From assembly GCF_014395785.1 (NCBI RefSeq), contig NZ_CP060713.1:3314501-3378500 (forward strand): a DNA stretch of 64,000 bases, read 5' to 3'. A program made the position numbers and the translations under genes. The first letter of the stretch is position 1, and each line of letters begins with the position of its first letter. This document shows positions 33,163-43,626 of this stretch, piece by piece. The notes below the pieces were generated by a model. That model was not told where the DNA came from, ran no database searches, and saw nothing but the letters and a program-made list of their open reading frames with translations. The stretch comes from Nocardioides mesophilus (GTDB taxonomy: Bacteria > Actinomycetota > Actinomycetes > Propionibacteriales > Nocardioidaceae).

Positions 33163-34086
33163 ATGGGGGTAGATCTCTCGGGCCGGGTGGCCCTGGTGGC
33201 GGGGGCGACCCGAGGGGCAGGGCGTGCCGTGGCGGTGGAGCTGGCGCGGGCGGGCGCCTTCGTCTACGCCACCGGACGGTCCAGTCGAGTGGCGGGGCCC
33301 TCGGACATGGACCGCCCGGAGACGATCGAGGAGACCGGGGACCTCATCGCGTCCGCCGGAGGCCAGGGCATTGCCCTGCGGGTCGACCACCTGGACGTCG
33401 GGGCCGTGCGCGGCCTCGTCGACCGGATCCGTTCCGAGCAAGGCAGGCTCGACGTACTGGTGAACGACATCTTCGGCGGGGACCGGTACGCCCAGTGGGA
33501 GACACCCCTGTGGGAGCACGATCTCGAGGGCGGGCTGCGGATGTTGCGCATGGGGGTCGAGACGCACATCATCACCGCGGCGGTGGCCCTGCCCCTCATC
33601 CTGGACACGGGAGAGGGGCTGGTCGTGGAGATGACCGACGGGACCAGTGAGGCGAACTCCGGCGACCGGCCCGGGGTCGGGTTCTACTACGACTACGTGA
33701 AGGCCGGGGTGGACCGGCTCGTGCGCAACTTCGCCCGCGAGCTCAGGGACACCGAGGTCGCTGCAGTGGGGGTGACGCCCGGCTGGCTGCGGTCGGAGCG
33801 GATGTTGGAGGGCTTCGGCGTCACCGAGGACACGTGGCGGGAGTTCTGCCGCAAAGAGCCGAGCTTCGGTATCTCCGAGTCCCCGACCTACGTGGCCCGG
33901 GGGGTGACTGCGCTGGCCGCCGACCACGGTCGCCGGCAGCTCGCCGGACAGGTCGTGACGTCCCGGCAGCTCGCGGACTTGTACGACGTCACCGACGTCG
34001 ACGGCTCCCGGCCGGACTGCTGGGGACTCATCGCCGACCACGGCTGGTCCGAGGAGGACCCCGAGGTCATCGAGAGGTACCGCTAG
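33163..34086 (+). CDS. SDR-family oxidoreductase
   Basis: NAD(P)-dependent short-chain dehydrogenase of 307 residues. The cofactor loop is VALVAGATRGAGRAVA, and the catalytic Tyr and Lys are in FYYDYVKAGVDR. The usual NNAG is replaced by NDIFGG, as in a small SDR subgroup. A C-terminal extension (about 255-307) is longer than in classical SDRs. The ATG at 33163 has AAGGGG seven bases upstream; ATG 33127 is in frame but lacks a ribosome site. It begins a block of genes that interrupts the mnmA-ligA neighbourhood. The substrate is unknown. Confidence 0.88.
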   Translation: MGVDLSGRVALVAGATRGAGRAVAVELARAGAFVYATGRSSRVAGPSDMDRPETIEETGDLIASAGGQGIALRVDHLDVGAVRGLVDRIRSEQGRLDVLVNDIFGGDRYAQWETPLWEHDLEGGLRMLRMGVETHIITAAVALPLILDTGEGLVVEMTDGTSEANSGDRPGVGFYYDYVKAGVDRLVRNFARELRDTEVAAVGVTPGWLRSERMLEGFGVTEDTWREFCRKEPSFGISESPTYVARGVTALAADHGRRQLAGQVVTSRQLADLYDVTDVDGSRPDCWGLIADHGWSEEDPEVIERYR

Positions 34087-34127
34087 CTCGCCCGGATCCA
34101 CCGCTGGTCGCCCCGGCGACGCGGACG

Positions 34128-34685
34128 TCATGCCTGCGTCCCTCGGTCCCGTCGCGTCAGCAGGTAGCAGACCGACGGCAACGCGGCACGCCCTTCGACG
34201 GGATGGTCGTAGAGCGCGAGCGGCCGCATCCCGAGGCGCTCCATCACGGCGCGCGAGCGGGTGTTGCCGACCACGGTGAAAGAGACCACCTCCTCACGCC
34301 CGAGATCCTCGAAGGCATGACGCAGGCACTCCCGTGCCGCTTCGGTGGCGTAACCGCGTCCCCAGGCGGAGCGGCGCAGCCGCCATCCCACCTCGACCAC
34401 CGGCTGCTCCCGCCCATCCATCCAGCCGGCGTGGAACCGCGGCACGGCGAGTCCGGTGAAGCCGATGAACCCCTCCTCGGCCTCGAGCGCCCACCAGCCG
34501 AAGCCATGCCGGTCGAAGTGCCGCTCGATCCGATCCACCCACGCGTCCGACTCGGCGCGGGTGAGCGGCGCGGGAAAGTGCTCCATGACCTCGGGGTCGG
34601 CGTTGAGCGCGGCGAACGGCGCGCGGTCCTTTTCGCCCCAGCCCCGCAGGACCAAGCGCTCGGTGCGCAGTACGGGCACAGCCAC
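34128..34685 (-). CDS. GNAT-family N-acetyltransferase
   Basis: 185-residue RimJ/RimL-type acetyltransferase starting VLRTERLVLRGWGEKDRAPF. The acetyl-CoA site is SAWGRGYATEAARE. The start is a GTG (complement of 34683-34685), and a second GTG two codons later is possible. It lies convergently to the SDR gene and downstream of the ArsR-like gene on the same strand, 168 bases away. The target amine is unknown. Confidence 0.9.
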   Translation of the reverse strand: MAVPVLRTERLVLRGWGEKDRAPFAALNADPEVMEHFPAPLTRAESDAWVDRIERHFDRHGFGWWALEAEEGFIGFTGLAVPRFHAGWMDGREQPVVEVGWRLRRSAWGRGYATEAARECLRHAFEDLGREEVVSFTVVGNTRSRAVMERLGMRPLALYDHPVEGRAALPSVCYLLTRRDRGTQA

Positions 34686-34853
34686 CCTGGCACTCTATGC
34701 GTCCGGCAACGGTCTCGGGGCCGAGCCGAGGGGCACGACGCCCGGAGGCTGCGCACCGCAGGGGAAGTCATCGCGGCCGGTGTCAGGCTCCGGCCGGCGT
34801 TCGGCGAGCAGGTCGAGGCAGGCGTTGGTGGGGTCCGGTCCGACGCGGCCTGG

Positions 34854-35423
34854 TCAGCCTCGGCTCTCCGGCAGGGCGGGATGGTCGGTGGGGTAGATGC
34901 CGACGGCGAAGCCGTAGACGGTCTCCCCGGATCTGGGGAGCTGGTCGAACTCGCTGACGAGGGCCGCGATGCGCTCCCAGAACTCGCCGGCCCGGTCCTC
35001 CGAGAGGCGGGCATGCCGGATGAAGCCCCACAGCCGTCGGTCCTGGTAGGCGGTTGCCGACTCCCGGGCCGCGACCTCGAAGTCGTTGAAGTCTCCTGGC
35101 AGCGCCGGCTCGTCGGCGCTCTGCTCGACGGCGACGTAGAACATGCGGGCGGTGCGACCGTAGAAGCGCTCCTCGATCGCGCGGACCCGGCGTGTGCGTA
35201 CGACGCACACCAGACCCGCCGCGGTCAGCACCTTGACGTGGTGAGCGATCGTGCTCTTCGGCCGACCCACCGCGGTGGCCAGCTCGGTCACGGTGGCGGC
35301 CCGTTCGTGGAGCAGGCTCAGGATCGTGGTGCGCAGGGGGTTGCTGATCGCGCGGACCTGCGCGGGCGTCGTCAGCGCGATCCGGTCCGCGAGCTCGTAG
35401 TCAGGAGGGGTCTTGCTGGTCAT
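34854..35423 (-). CDS. ArsR-like winged-helix transcriptional regulator
   Basis: 189 residues. The N-terminal winged helix (about 20-90) reads ISNPLRTTILSLLHERAATV, ELATAVGRPKSTIAHHVKVL and AAGLVCVVRTRRVRAIEERF, typical of ArsR/HTH_20 repressors. No metal-binding Cys cluster is visible. The C-terminal half is an uncharacterised helical/ligand region. The ATG is the complement of 35421-35423. It is divergent from the dienelactone hydrolase gene, and the gap holds a palindrome (35452-35467); I infer control of that gene and itself. Confidence 0.85.
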   Translation of the reverse strand: MTSKTPPDYELADRIALTTPAQVRAISNPLRTTILSLLHERAATVTELATAVGRPKSTIAHHVKVLTAAGLVCVVRTRRVRAIEERFYGRTARMFYVAVEQSADEPALPGDFNDFEVAARESATAYQDRRLWGFIRHARLSEDRAGEFWERIAALVSEFDQLPRSGETVYGFAVGIYPTDHPALPESRG

Positions 35424-35451
35424 GGCGCGAACAGACTACTCTCACAGAACG

Positions 35452-35467
35452 TTCCAAACTATTGGTT
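35452..35467. promoter_or_regulatory. Candidate operator between ArsR-like and hydrolase genes
   Basis: TTCCAAACTATTGGTT: CCAA and TTGG around a four-base centre, with 5 of 6 positions symmetric per side. It lies in the 68-base divergent gap and is locally AT-rich, suited to overlap both promoters. Confidence 0.4.
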
Positions 35468-35491
35468 CAATCGTTGAGGGGATGAGTGTCG

Positions 35492-36103
35492 ATGGCCGAG
35501 GTTGTTCTCTACCACCACGTCCAGGGGCTCACCGCGGGAGTGGTGGCCTTCGCTGACGAGCTGCGACGGGCGGGGCACACCGTGCACACGCCGGACCTGT
35601 TCGAGGGTCACACGTTCGCCACGATCGAGGACGGCATGGCGTTCGCCCGTGCGGCGGGCTTCGAGGCCGTTCTCGAACGCGGCGTGGCCGCAGCCGAAGC
35701 CCTGCCGACCCACGGCGTGGTCTACGCCGGCTTCTCGATGGGGGTGATGCCTGCCCAGAAGCTGGCCCAGACCCGTGCGGGCACCCGGGGCGCGCTGCTC
35801 TTCCATGCGTGCATGCCTGTCGCTGAGTTCGGCGAGCGGTGGCCCGACGACGTCCCGGTCCAGGTGCACGGCATGGACGCCGACCCGTTCTTCACCGAGG
35901 AGGGCGGCGATCTGGACGCGGCCCGGGAGCTCGTCGCTTCGACCGACGTGGCGGAGCTGTTTCTCTACCCGGGCAAGGAGCACCTGTTCACCGACTCCTC
36001 GCTGCCGTCGTACGACCCGGCGGCGACCGCCCTGCTCGTCGAGCGGGCGCTCCGGTTCCTCGACGACATCGCAGCCACCCCGAGCGAGGCGCAGCCCGGC
36101 TGA
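35492..36103 (+). CDS. Dienelactone hydrolase family protein
   Basis: Alpha/beta hydrolase of 203 residues beginning AEVVLYHHVQGLTAGVVAFAD. The nucleophile elbow normally GFCxGG reads GFSMGV, so the nucleophile would be Ser rather than Cys. Asp lies in GMDADPFF, and the His region is GKEHLFTD. I chose ATG 35492 from the family start; GTG 35486 is in frame and closer to GAGGGG. It is divergent from an ArsR-like regulator that probably controls it. The substrate is unknown. Confidence 0.87.
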   Translation: MAEVVLYHHVQGLTAGVVAFADELRRAGHTVHTPDLFEGHTFATIEDGMAFARAAGFEAVLERGVAAAEALPTHGVVYAGFSMGVMPAQKLAQTRAGTRGALLFHACMPVAEFGERWPDDVPVQVHGMDADPFFTEEGGDLDAARELVASTDVAELFLYPGKEHLFTDSSLPSYDPAATALLVERALRFLDDIAATPSEAQPG

Positions 36104-36159
36104 TGCGCCACGGAGCGCGTCGGGGCATCCGGAGCGGCGGGCGCGCCGCCGTACCACTG

Positions 36160-36236
36160 CTTCCCTCGGAACATTGATGCTCCCCACGGGCCGTGGCCCA
36201 TGGGGAGCATCAAACATCCGACATCCCGTGGTAATC
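36160..36236 (-). repeat. Dispersed palindromic element, copy 2 (inverted)
   Basis: Same element as at 25845-25921 but on the opposite strand. Its 38-base core at 36175-36212 (arms TGATGCTCCCCA and TGGGGAGCATCA) has one mismatch near the centre. The outer arm GATTACCACGG is at 36226-36236 on the minus strand. It sits between the convergent hydrolase and MFS genes. Confidence 0.85.
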
Positions 36237-36270
36237 CGCGCCCGGGGACGCGCCCGGGGAGCGCCGGGGG

Positions 36271-37877
36271 TCAGGCGGCCAGGTGCACCGGGTCGGCGCC
36301 GTCGGAGGCCAGCTCCTCGTGCTTGACGTTGAGGAACAGCACCGCGATCAGGGTGCCCAGCCAGATCATGCCGGCGCCGGTGAGGAACGCGTGGGTGGCA
36401 CCCTCGGTGAACGCGACCTGCTCCACGAGCCCGCGGACCCGGTCCATCTCGGCGGCCGACGGAGCGGGACCGTTGCCCGACCCGGCCGCCTGGAGCGCGG
36501 CTCCGAGCGACTGCGCCTTCTCGGTCGAGAAGTGCACCGCGACCGTGGACAGCGTCGCCAGGCCGAGAGCGCCGCCGATCTGCTGCATGGTGTTCAGCAC
36601 GCCCGAGCCGATGCCCGAGTCGCGGTCGCCGACACCGTGCACGGCGGTGAGGGTGAGCGGAACGAACGTCAGCCCCATGCCCAGCGACATCATCACGATG
36701 AACGGCAGCAGGTCGGTGAGGTAGTCGGCGTGCACGCCCAGGTTGCCGGGCGCCTCGGTGTAAGGCAGCCGGGAGAAGCCGAACAGCGCCGAGCCGGCGA
36801 GCGCGGTGCCGATCCCGGCCAGCCAGCGCGGGTCGACCCGGCTGATCAGCTTGGAGGAGATCGTCGCGGCCAGCACGATGCCGAAGCTGAACGGCAGGAA
36901 CGCGAAGCCGGTCTTCAGCGGGCTGTAGCCCAGCACGTTCTGCACGAACAGGCTGAGGAAGTAGAACATCGCGAACATCGCGGCCGGCACCAGCATCATC
37001 ACCACGAAGCTGGTGGCCCGGGTGCGGTTGGCGAGGATCCGGAACGGCATCAGCGGGTGCTCGACGACCCGCTCGATCAGCACGAAGCCGATCAGCAGCG
37101 CCACGCCGGCGGCCAGCGAGACGATCGTCCAGACGTCCTGCCAGCCGTGCTGCGGCTGGCCGGCGCGGGTGAGGCCGTAGACGATGCCGATCAGGCCGAG
37201 GGTGCCGGACAGGGCGCCCGGCAGGTCCAGCTCGCCGGGGTGCTTCTCGCTCTCGGCGAGGACCCGGGGGCGGCCAGCGCGGCCGCGATGCCGATCGGCA
37301 CGTTGATCAGGAAGGTGAGCCGCCACCCGGAGACGTCGGCGCCGAGCATCGAGAAGTTCAGGCCGGTCAGCCAGCCGCCGAGGATGAGCCCCACCGCGGC
37401 ACCGGCGCCGGACATCGCGGCGTAGACGGCGAACGCGCGGTTGCGCGCCGGGCCGGCCGGGAAGGTCGTGGTGATCAGCGCCAGCGCGGTGGGGGAGGCG
37501 ATCGCCGCGCCGAGGCCCTGCAGGGCCCGGGCCCCGAGCAGCAGCCCCTCGTTGCTCGCGAGGCCGCCGAGCAGCGAGGCGACCGCGAACACCGTGACGC
37601 CGAGCATGAACACCCGGCGACGGCCGTAGAGGTCACCGAGCCGGCCACCGAGCAGCAGGAAGCCGCCGAAGACCAGGGCGTAGCCGGTGACGATCCAGGC
37701 CAGGTTGGCGTTGGAGATCCCCAGGTCCTCCTGGATGTAGGGCAGCGCGATGTTGGCGATGGTGCTGTCGAGCACCACCATCAGCTGCGCCACCGAGATC
37801 AGCACCAGCGCCCACCCGAGATGGCGGTGGCCGTGGCCGGTCTCCTGTGCGGAGACCGGGGTGGTTCCTGTGGTCAT
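36271..37877 (-). pseudogene. MFS drug efflux transporter (DHA2/EmrB-QacA type), single-base frameshift
   Basis: Predicted 14-helix proton-driven exporter. The N-terminal part has ISVAQLMVVLDSTIANIALP and motif A GGRLGDLYGRRRVF; the C-terminal part begins RVLAESEKHPGELDLPG and has several further helices. The frame is lost at the G run 37266-37270 (CCCCC on the coding strand): adding one base joins NVPIGIAAALAAP to RVLAESEKHP and gives 535 residues (1607+1 bases). The ATG (complement of 37875-37877) overlaps the TetR stop by four bases, so the pair is an operon. As written, only the first ~200 residues would be made. Confidence 0.88.
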
Positions 37878-38494
37878 GACGTTCCTTCGGGGTGAGCGGA
37901 GTACGGCCGGCCGGTGGCGGCCGGGAGGATGATCTGGTCGACGACGGTCTCGATGACGGTCGGATCGACCGGGAAGCCGAGCAGGAAGACCCGGTGCAGC
38001 AGGATCCCGGCGAGCGCCGCGGAGATCAGCTCCACGTCGATGCCGGGCAGCAGCTCGCCGCGCGCCTGGGCGCGGGCGTAGATGTGACGATTGATCTCGA
38101 GCTTGGGGGCGAGGAACCGGCTCCGGAACTCCTGCGCGAACTCGGGATCGGTGTGCAGCGCGGTCATCACCGAGGCCAGTACGATCGCGTTGTCCTTGTC
38201 GGCGAGCCCTCCGGCCCCGCAGTACGTCGTCAGCAGGTCGCCCCGCAGGCTGCCGGTGTCGACGTCGGCGAGGTCGTGGGCGCGCTTGGAGCGCAGCAGC
38301 GCGTCCACCACCAGTGACGACTTGGAGGACCAGCGGCGGTACAACGTGGCCTTGCCGGCGTGGGCCCGGGCGGCCACGGCGTCCATGGTGAGCCGGTCGA
38401 AGCCGGCCTCGATGAGCAGGTCCAGGGTGGCGTCGAGGATCTCGGCCTCGCGGGCGCCCTCGACCCGGGGACGTACGCCGTCCAGGGGAACCAT
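37874..38494 (-). CDS. TetR-family repressor
   Basis: 206-residue regulator. The N-terminal helix-turn-helix reads EILDATLDLLIEAGFDRLTM, DAVAARAHAGKATLYRRWSS, a canonical TetR domain. The C-terminal domain fits the TetR_C_16/AcrR-like group with LLHRVFLLGFPVD. The ATG (complement of 38492-38494) has GAGGAGG upstream. A perfect 27-bp palindrome 24 bases above the start is the probable operator, giving autoregulation of tetR and the MFS exporter. Confidence 0.94.
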   Translation of the reverse strand: MVPLDGVRPRVEGAREAEILDATLDLLIEAGFDRLTMDAVAARAHAGKATLYRRWSSKSSLVVDALLRSKRAHDLADVDTGSLRGDLLTTYCGAGGLADKDNAIVLASVMTALHTDPEFAQEFRSRFLAPKLEINRHIYARAQARGELLPGIDVELISAALAGILLHRVFLLGFPVDPTVIETVVDQIILPAATGRPYSAHPEGTS

Positions 38495-38517
38495 GCCGCC
38501 ACCTCCTCGCAGGTCGG

Positions 38518-38544
38518 GATGGAACGAAACGGTTTCGTTCCATC
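38518..38544. promoter_or_regulatory. TetR operator, perfect 27-bp palindrome
   Basis: Arms GATGGAACGAAAC (38518-38530) and GTTTCGTTCCATC (38532-38544) around one central G at 38531; all 13 pairs are perfect. It is 24 bases upstream of the tetR ATG. Confidence 0.85.
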
Positions 38545-38598
38545 GAGACGATACGGGAGGCGAACCGCGCGGTGCCACCGGATATTCCGGTCCCGGGC

Positions 38599-38682
38599 GA
38601 TCGGTTCCCGCCGACCGGTTCCCGCCGATCGGTCCGCGCCGATCGGTCCGCGCCGACCGGCTCGGCCCGATCGGCTGCGGCC
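38599..38682. repeat. Six tandem 14-bp units (GAYCGG core)
   Basis: Units start at 38599, 38613, 38627, 38641, 38655 and 38669, each exactly 14 bases. Consensus is GAYCGG followed by eight G/C-rich bases ending CC; units 3 and 4 are identical. An adjacent palindrome ACCGGATATTCCGGT is at 38577-38591. The tract fills the gap between the anti-sigma stop and the tetR control region. Confidence 0.9.
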
Positions 38683-38690
38683 GCGCGGGT

Positions 38691-39431
38691 TCAGAGGGTG
38701 GTGCGGGACCAGACCGGTCCGGTGCCCGCGCCGGAGACCATGACCACCTCGGCGACCCGCGAGGCCGGGGCGCGCACCACCCAGGTCCCGGTGCGGCCGC
38801 GCACCGTCCAGTAGCCGGCCTCGACGGTGCGGCCGTCCCGCAGCCGCAGCCGGCAGGTGTAGCTCATGCCCGGCTGCGCCCCGCGCACCGAGACGACCAG
38901 CACGGGGCCGCGGGCGTCGACCCCGGAGACCACCGTCCCGACGGCGGTGCCCGCGGAGGTGCGCAGCGTCCCGGCGTGCGCCGAGAGGGTGACCGCCGGC
39001 GGCTGCGGTCCGGACAGGCTCTGCGCCCCCACCAGCCCGATGGCCAGGCCCGCCGCCAACCCTGCTGCGGCCGCCACCCAGCGGCGGCGCACCGGGCTCT
39101 GCCCGCGTCGGGGGCCCCGTCGCACCGCGTGCCGCACCCCCGGTTCGGAGCCGGCCGGCGCCGCCGTCACCACCGCCGGCTCGGGGCGCCCGGTGCGGCG
39201 CTGGTCGGCGAGGGCGCCGAGCACCCGGGCCTCGAACCCCGGCGGCGGGTCGACCGCCGGCGCGGCGGCGAAGGTCTCCTCCACGGTGGCCGCGAGCGCG
39301 TCGTACTCGCCGCGGCAGCGGGGGCAGTCCGACAGGTGCCGGACCATCGCGTCCCGCTCCCCGGGGCCGAGCTCATCCAGCGCCAGCGCGACCAGGGCGT
39401 CGGTCGGGTGGGACCGCGGAAGCTCAGCCAT
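38691..39431 (-). CDS. Anti-sigma factor (zinc-binding, membrane)
   Basis: 246 residues. The N-terminal anti-sigma domain carries the zinc motif H-x3-C-x2-C as HLSDCPRC. After a linker there is one membrane helix (WVAAAAGLAAGLAIGLVGA), then an extracytoplasmic RskA-like domain (about 150-246) with TLSAHAGTLRTSAG and GMSYTCRLRLRDG. It holds the partner sigma factor at the membrane until release. Its ATG overlaps the sigma gene end by eight bases, so they are co-translated. The inducing signal is unknown. Confidence 0.92.
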   Translation of the reverse strand: MAELPRSHPTDALVALALDELGPGERDAMVRHLSDCPRCRGEYDALAATVEETFAAAPAVDPPPGFEARVLGALADQRRTGRPEPAVVTAAPAGSEPGVRHAVRRGPRRGQSPVRRRWVAAAAGLAAGLAIGLVGAQSLSGPQPPAVTLSAHAGTLRTSAGTAVGTVVSGVDARGPVLVVSVRGAQPGMSYTCRLRLRDGRTVEAGYWTVRGRTGTWVVRAPASRVAEVVMVSGAGTGPVWSRTTL

Positions 39432-40008
39432 GGTGGACCCCCTCCTCCGGCGCCAGCGCGGCGCGCAGCCTCTTCAGCCCGGTCCGGATCCGCGTCTTCG
39501 CGGTGCCGAGCGGGATCTCCTCCCGGGCGCTGACCTCGGCGGCGGTGCAGCCGCCGATCACCGCGAGCACCACCGCACGGGCCTGCTCCGGTGGCAGGGT
39601 CCGCAGCCGCGCGGTCACCCGGGCCGACTCCAGCCGGTTCACCAGGGCCTCCTCCGAGCTTTCGCCGAGGGTGCCGACCAGCAATGCCTCGAGCACCTCG
39701 TCGTCCACCGCCACCGGCCGTCGCGAACGCACCGCGTCGACGGCGAGGTTGTGGGTGATGGAGAGCAGCCAGGTGAGCACCGAGCCCTTGCGGATGTCGT
39801 ACGCCGCGGCGGCCCGCCAGGCGCGCAGGAACGTCTCCTGGCTGACGTCCTCGGCCAGGCCGCGCTCCCGGGTGATCGCGATGGCCAGCCCGTAGACCTG
39901 CGCCTGGAAGCGCCGGACGAAGGCCACCTCGGCGGCCTCGACGCCACTGGCCAGCCCGGCCAGCAGGGCGGCGTCGTCGGCCCGTGCGGCGAGGGACGGA
40001 GCGCTCAT
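39424..40008 (-). CDS. ECF RNA polymerase sigma factor
   Basis: 194-residue sigma-70 family protein of the ECF group (SigK-like by its RskA-type partner). Region 2 is FVRRFQAQVYGLAIAIT and AEDVSQETFLRAWRAAAAYD; region 4 is LRTLPPEQARAVVLAVIGG, CTAAEVSAREEIPLGTAKTR. The ATG is the complement of 40006-40008. It overlaps its anti-sigma factor and is divergent from a lipoprotein gene that may be a target. A 22-bp inverted repeat lies in the shared gap. Confidence 0.94.
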   Translation of the reverse strand: MSAPSLAARADDAALLAGLASGVEAAEVAFVRRFQAQVYGLAIAITRERGLAEDVSQETFLRAWRAAAAYDIRKGSVLTWLLSITHNLAVDAVRSRRPVAVDDEVLEALLVGTLGESSEEALVNRLESARVTARLRTLPPEQARAVVLAVIGGCTAAEVSAREEIPLGTAKTRIRTGLKRLRAALAPEEGVHHG

Positions 40009-40037
40009 GTCGGGGTGTACGTCGGCGCGCCCGGAAC

Positions 40038-40059
40038 GGATTGCGCCGGAGCGCAATCC
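40038..40059. promoter_or_regulatory. 22-bp inverted repeat between sigma factor and lipoprotein
   Basis: GGATTGCGC (40038-40046), loop CGGA, GCGCAATCC (40051-40059): perfect nine-base arms. It starts 30 bases above the sigma start codon and could be a regulator site or a leader hairpin. Confidence 0.5.
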
Positions 40060-40154
40060 CTTGCCGGCGCGGGGCCGTACCACCCGCGCCGGAAGGTCCG
40101 GCCGGGTGCGGCGCCGCGAGGTGCGCATCCCGTCCCACCCCCCTCGGAGGAACC

Positions 40155-40685
40155 ATGAGACCGACCAGGATCGCCGCTGTCGGCGGGCTGCTGCTCGCGG
40201 GCACCCAGCTGCTGGCGGCCTGCGGCGGCGGCTACGGCGCGGGCAGCGGCCCGTCGAGCTCGTCCACCACCCAGTCTGGCACCGGGGCCGCGACCCGGAC
40301 GAGTGCCGCGAAGGTCGGGGCCGCCGACAGCAGCTTCGGCAGCATCGTGGTCGACGGCCGCGGGATGACCCTCTACACCTACAGCCCCGACGTGCGCGGC
40401 AAGAAGAGCAACTGCGAGGCGGGCTGCCTGGCGTTGTGGCCCGCGCTGACGGGGACGCCGACCGCCGGGACCGGGGTCGAGAAGAAGCTGCTCGGCACGA
40501 TCCGGCGCAGCGACGGCACACCCCAGGCCACCTACGACGGCTGGCCGCTCTACCGCTTCGCGCAGGACTCCGCCCCCGGTGACGTGAAGGGCCAGGGGCT
40601 GGACGGCATCTGGTACGTCGTCCGCCCGGACGGCTCCAAGGTCACCCAGACCAGCGGCGGGGGCGGCGGCGGGTACGGCTACTGA
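40155..40685 (+). CDS. Secreted lipoprotein with paired 'YxYxxD' domains
   Basis: 176-residue lipoprotein: signal MRPTRIAAVGGLLLAGTQ with lipobox LLAAC (C23), a Gly/Ser/Thr linker, then a domain of the COG4315 type. Two repeats read GMTLYTYSPDVRGK and GWPLYRFAQDSAPGD, matching the family 'Y-x-[FYW]-x-x-D' signature, with NCEAGCLALWPAL between. The function of the family is unknown. The ATG at 40155 follows GGAGGAA. It is divergent from the ECF sigma gene, the likely regulator. Confidence 0.9.
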   Translation: MRPTRIAAVGGLLLAGTQLLAACGGGYGAGSGPSSSSTTQSGTGAATRTSAAKVGAADSSFGSIVVDGRGMTLYTYSPDVRGKKSNCEAGCLALWPALTGTPTAGTGVEKKLLGTIRRSDGTPQATYDGWPLYRFAQDSAPGDVKGQGLDGIWYVVRPDGSKVTQTSGGGGGGYGY

Positions 40686-40706
40686 GCCGCGGGTCGCCGG
40701 TTCGCG

Positions 40707-43626
<2,920 letters not shown>

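Noticed and set aside
38555-38690. Possible CRISPR from regular spacing
   Set aside because: The 14-bp units are directly adjacent without spacers; it is a plain tandem array.
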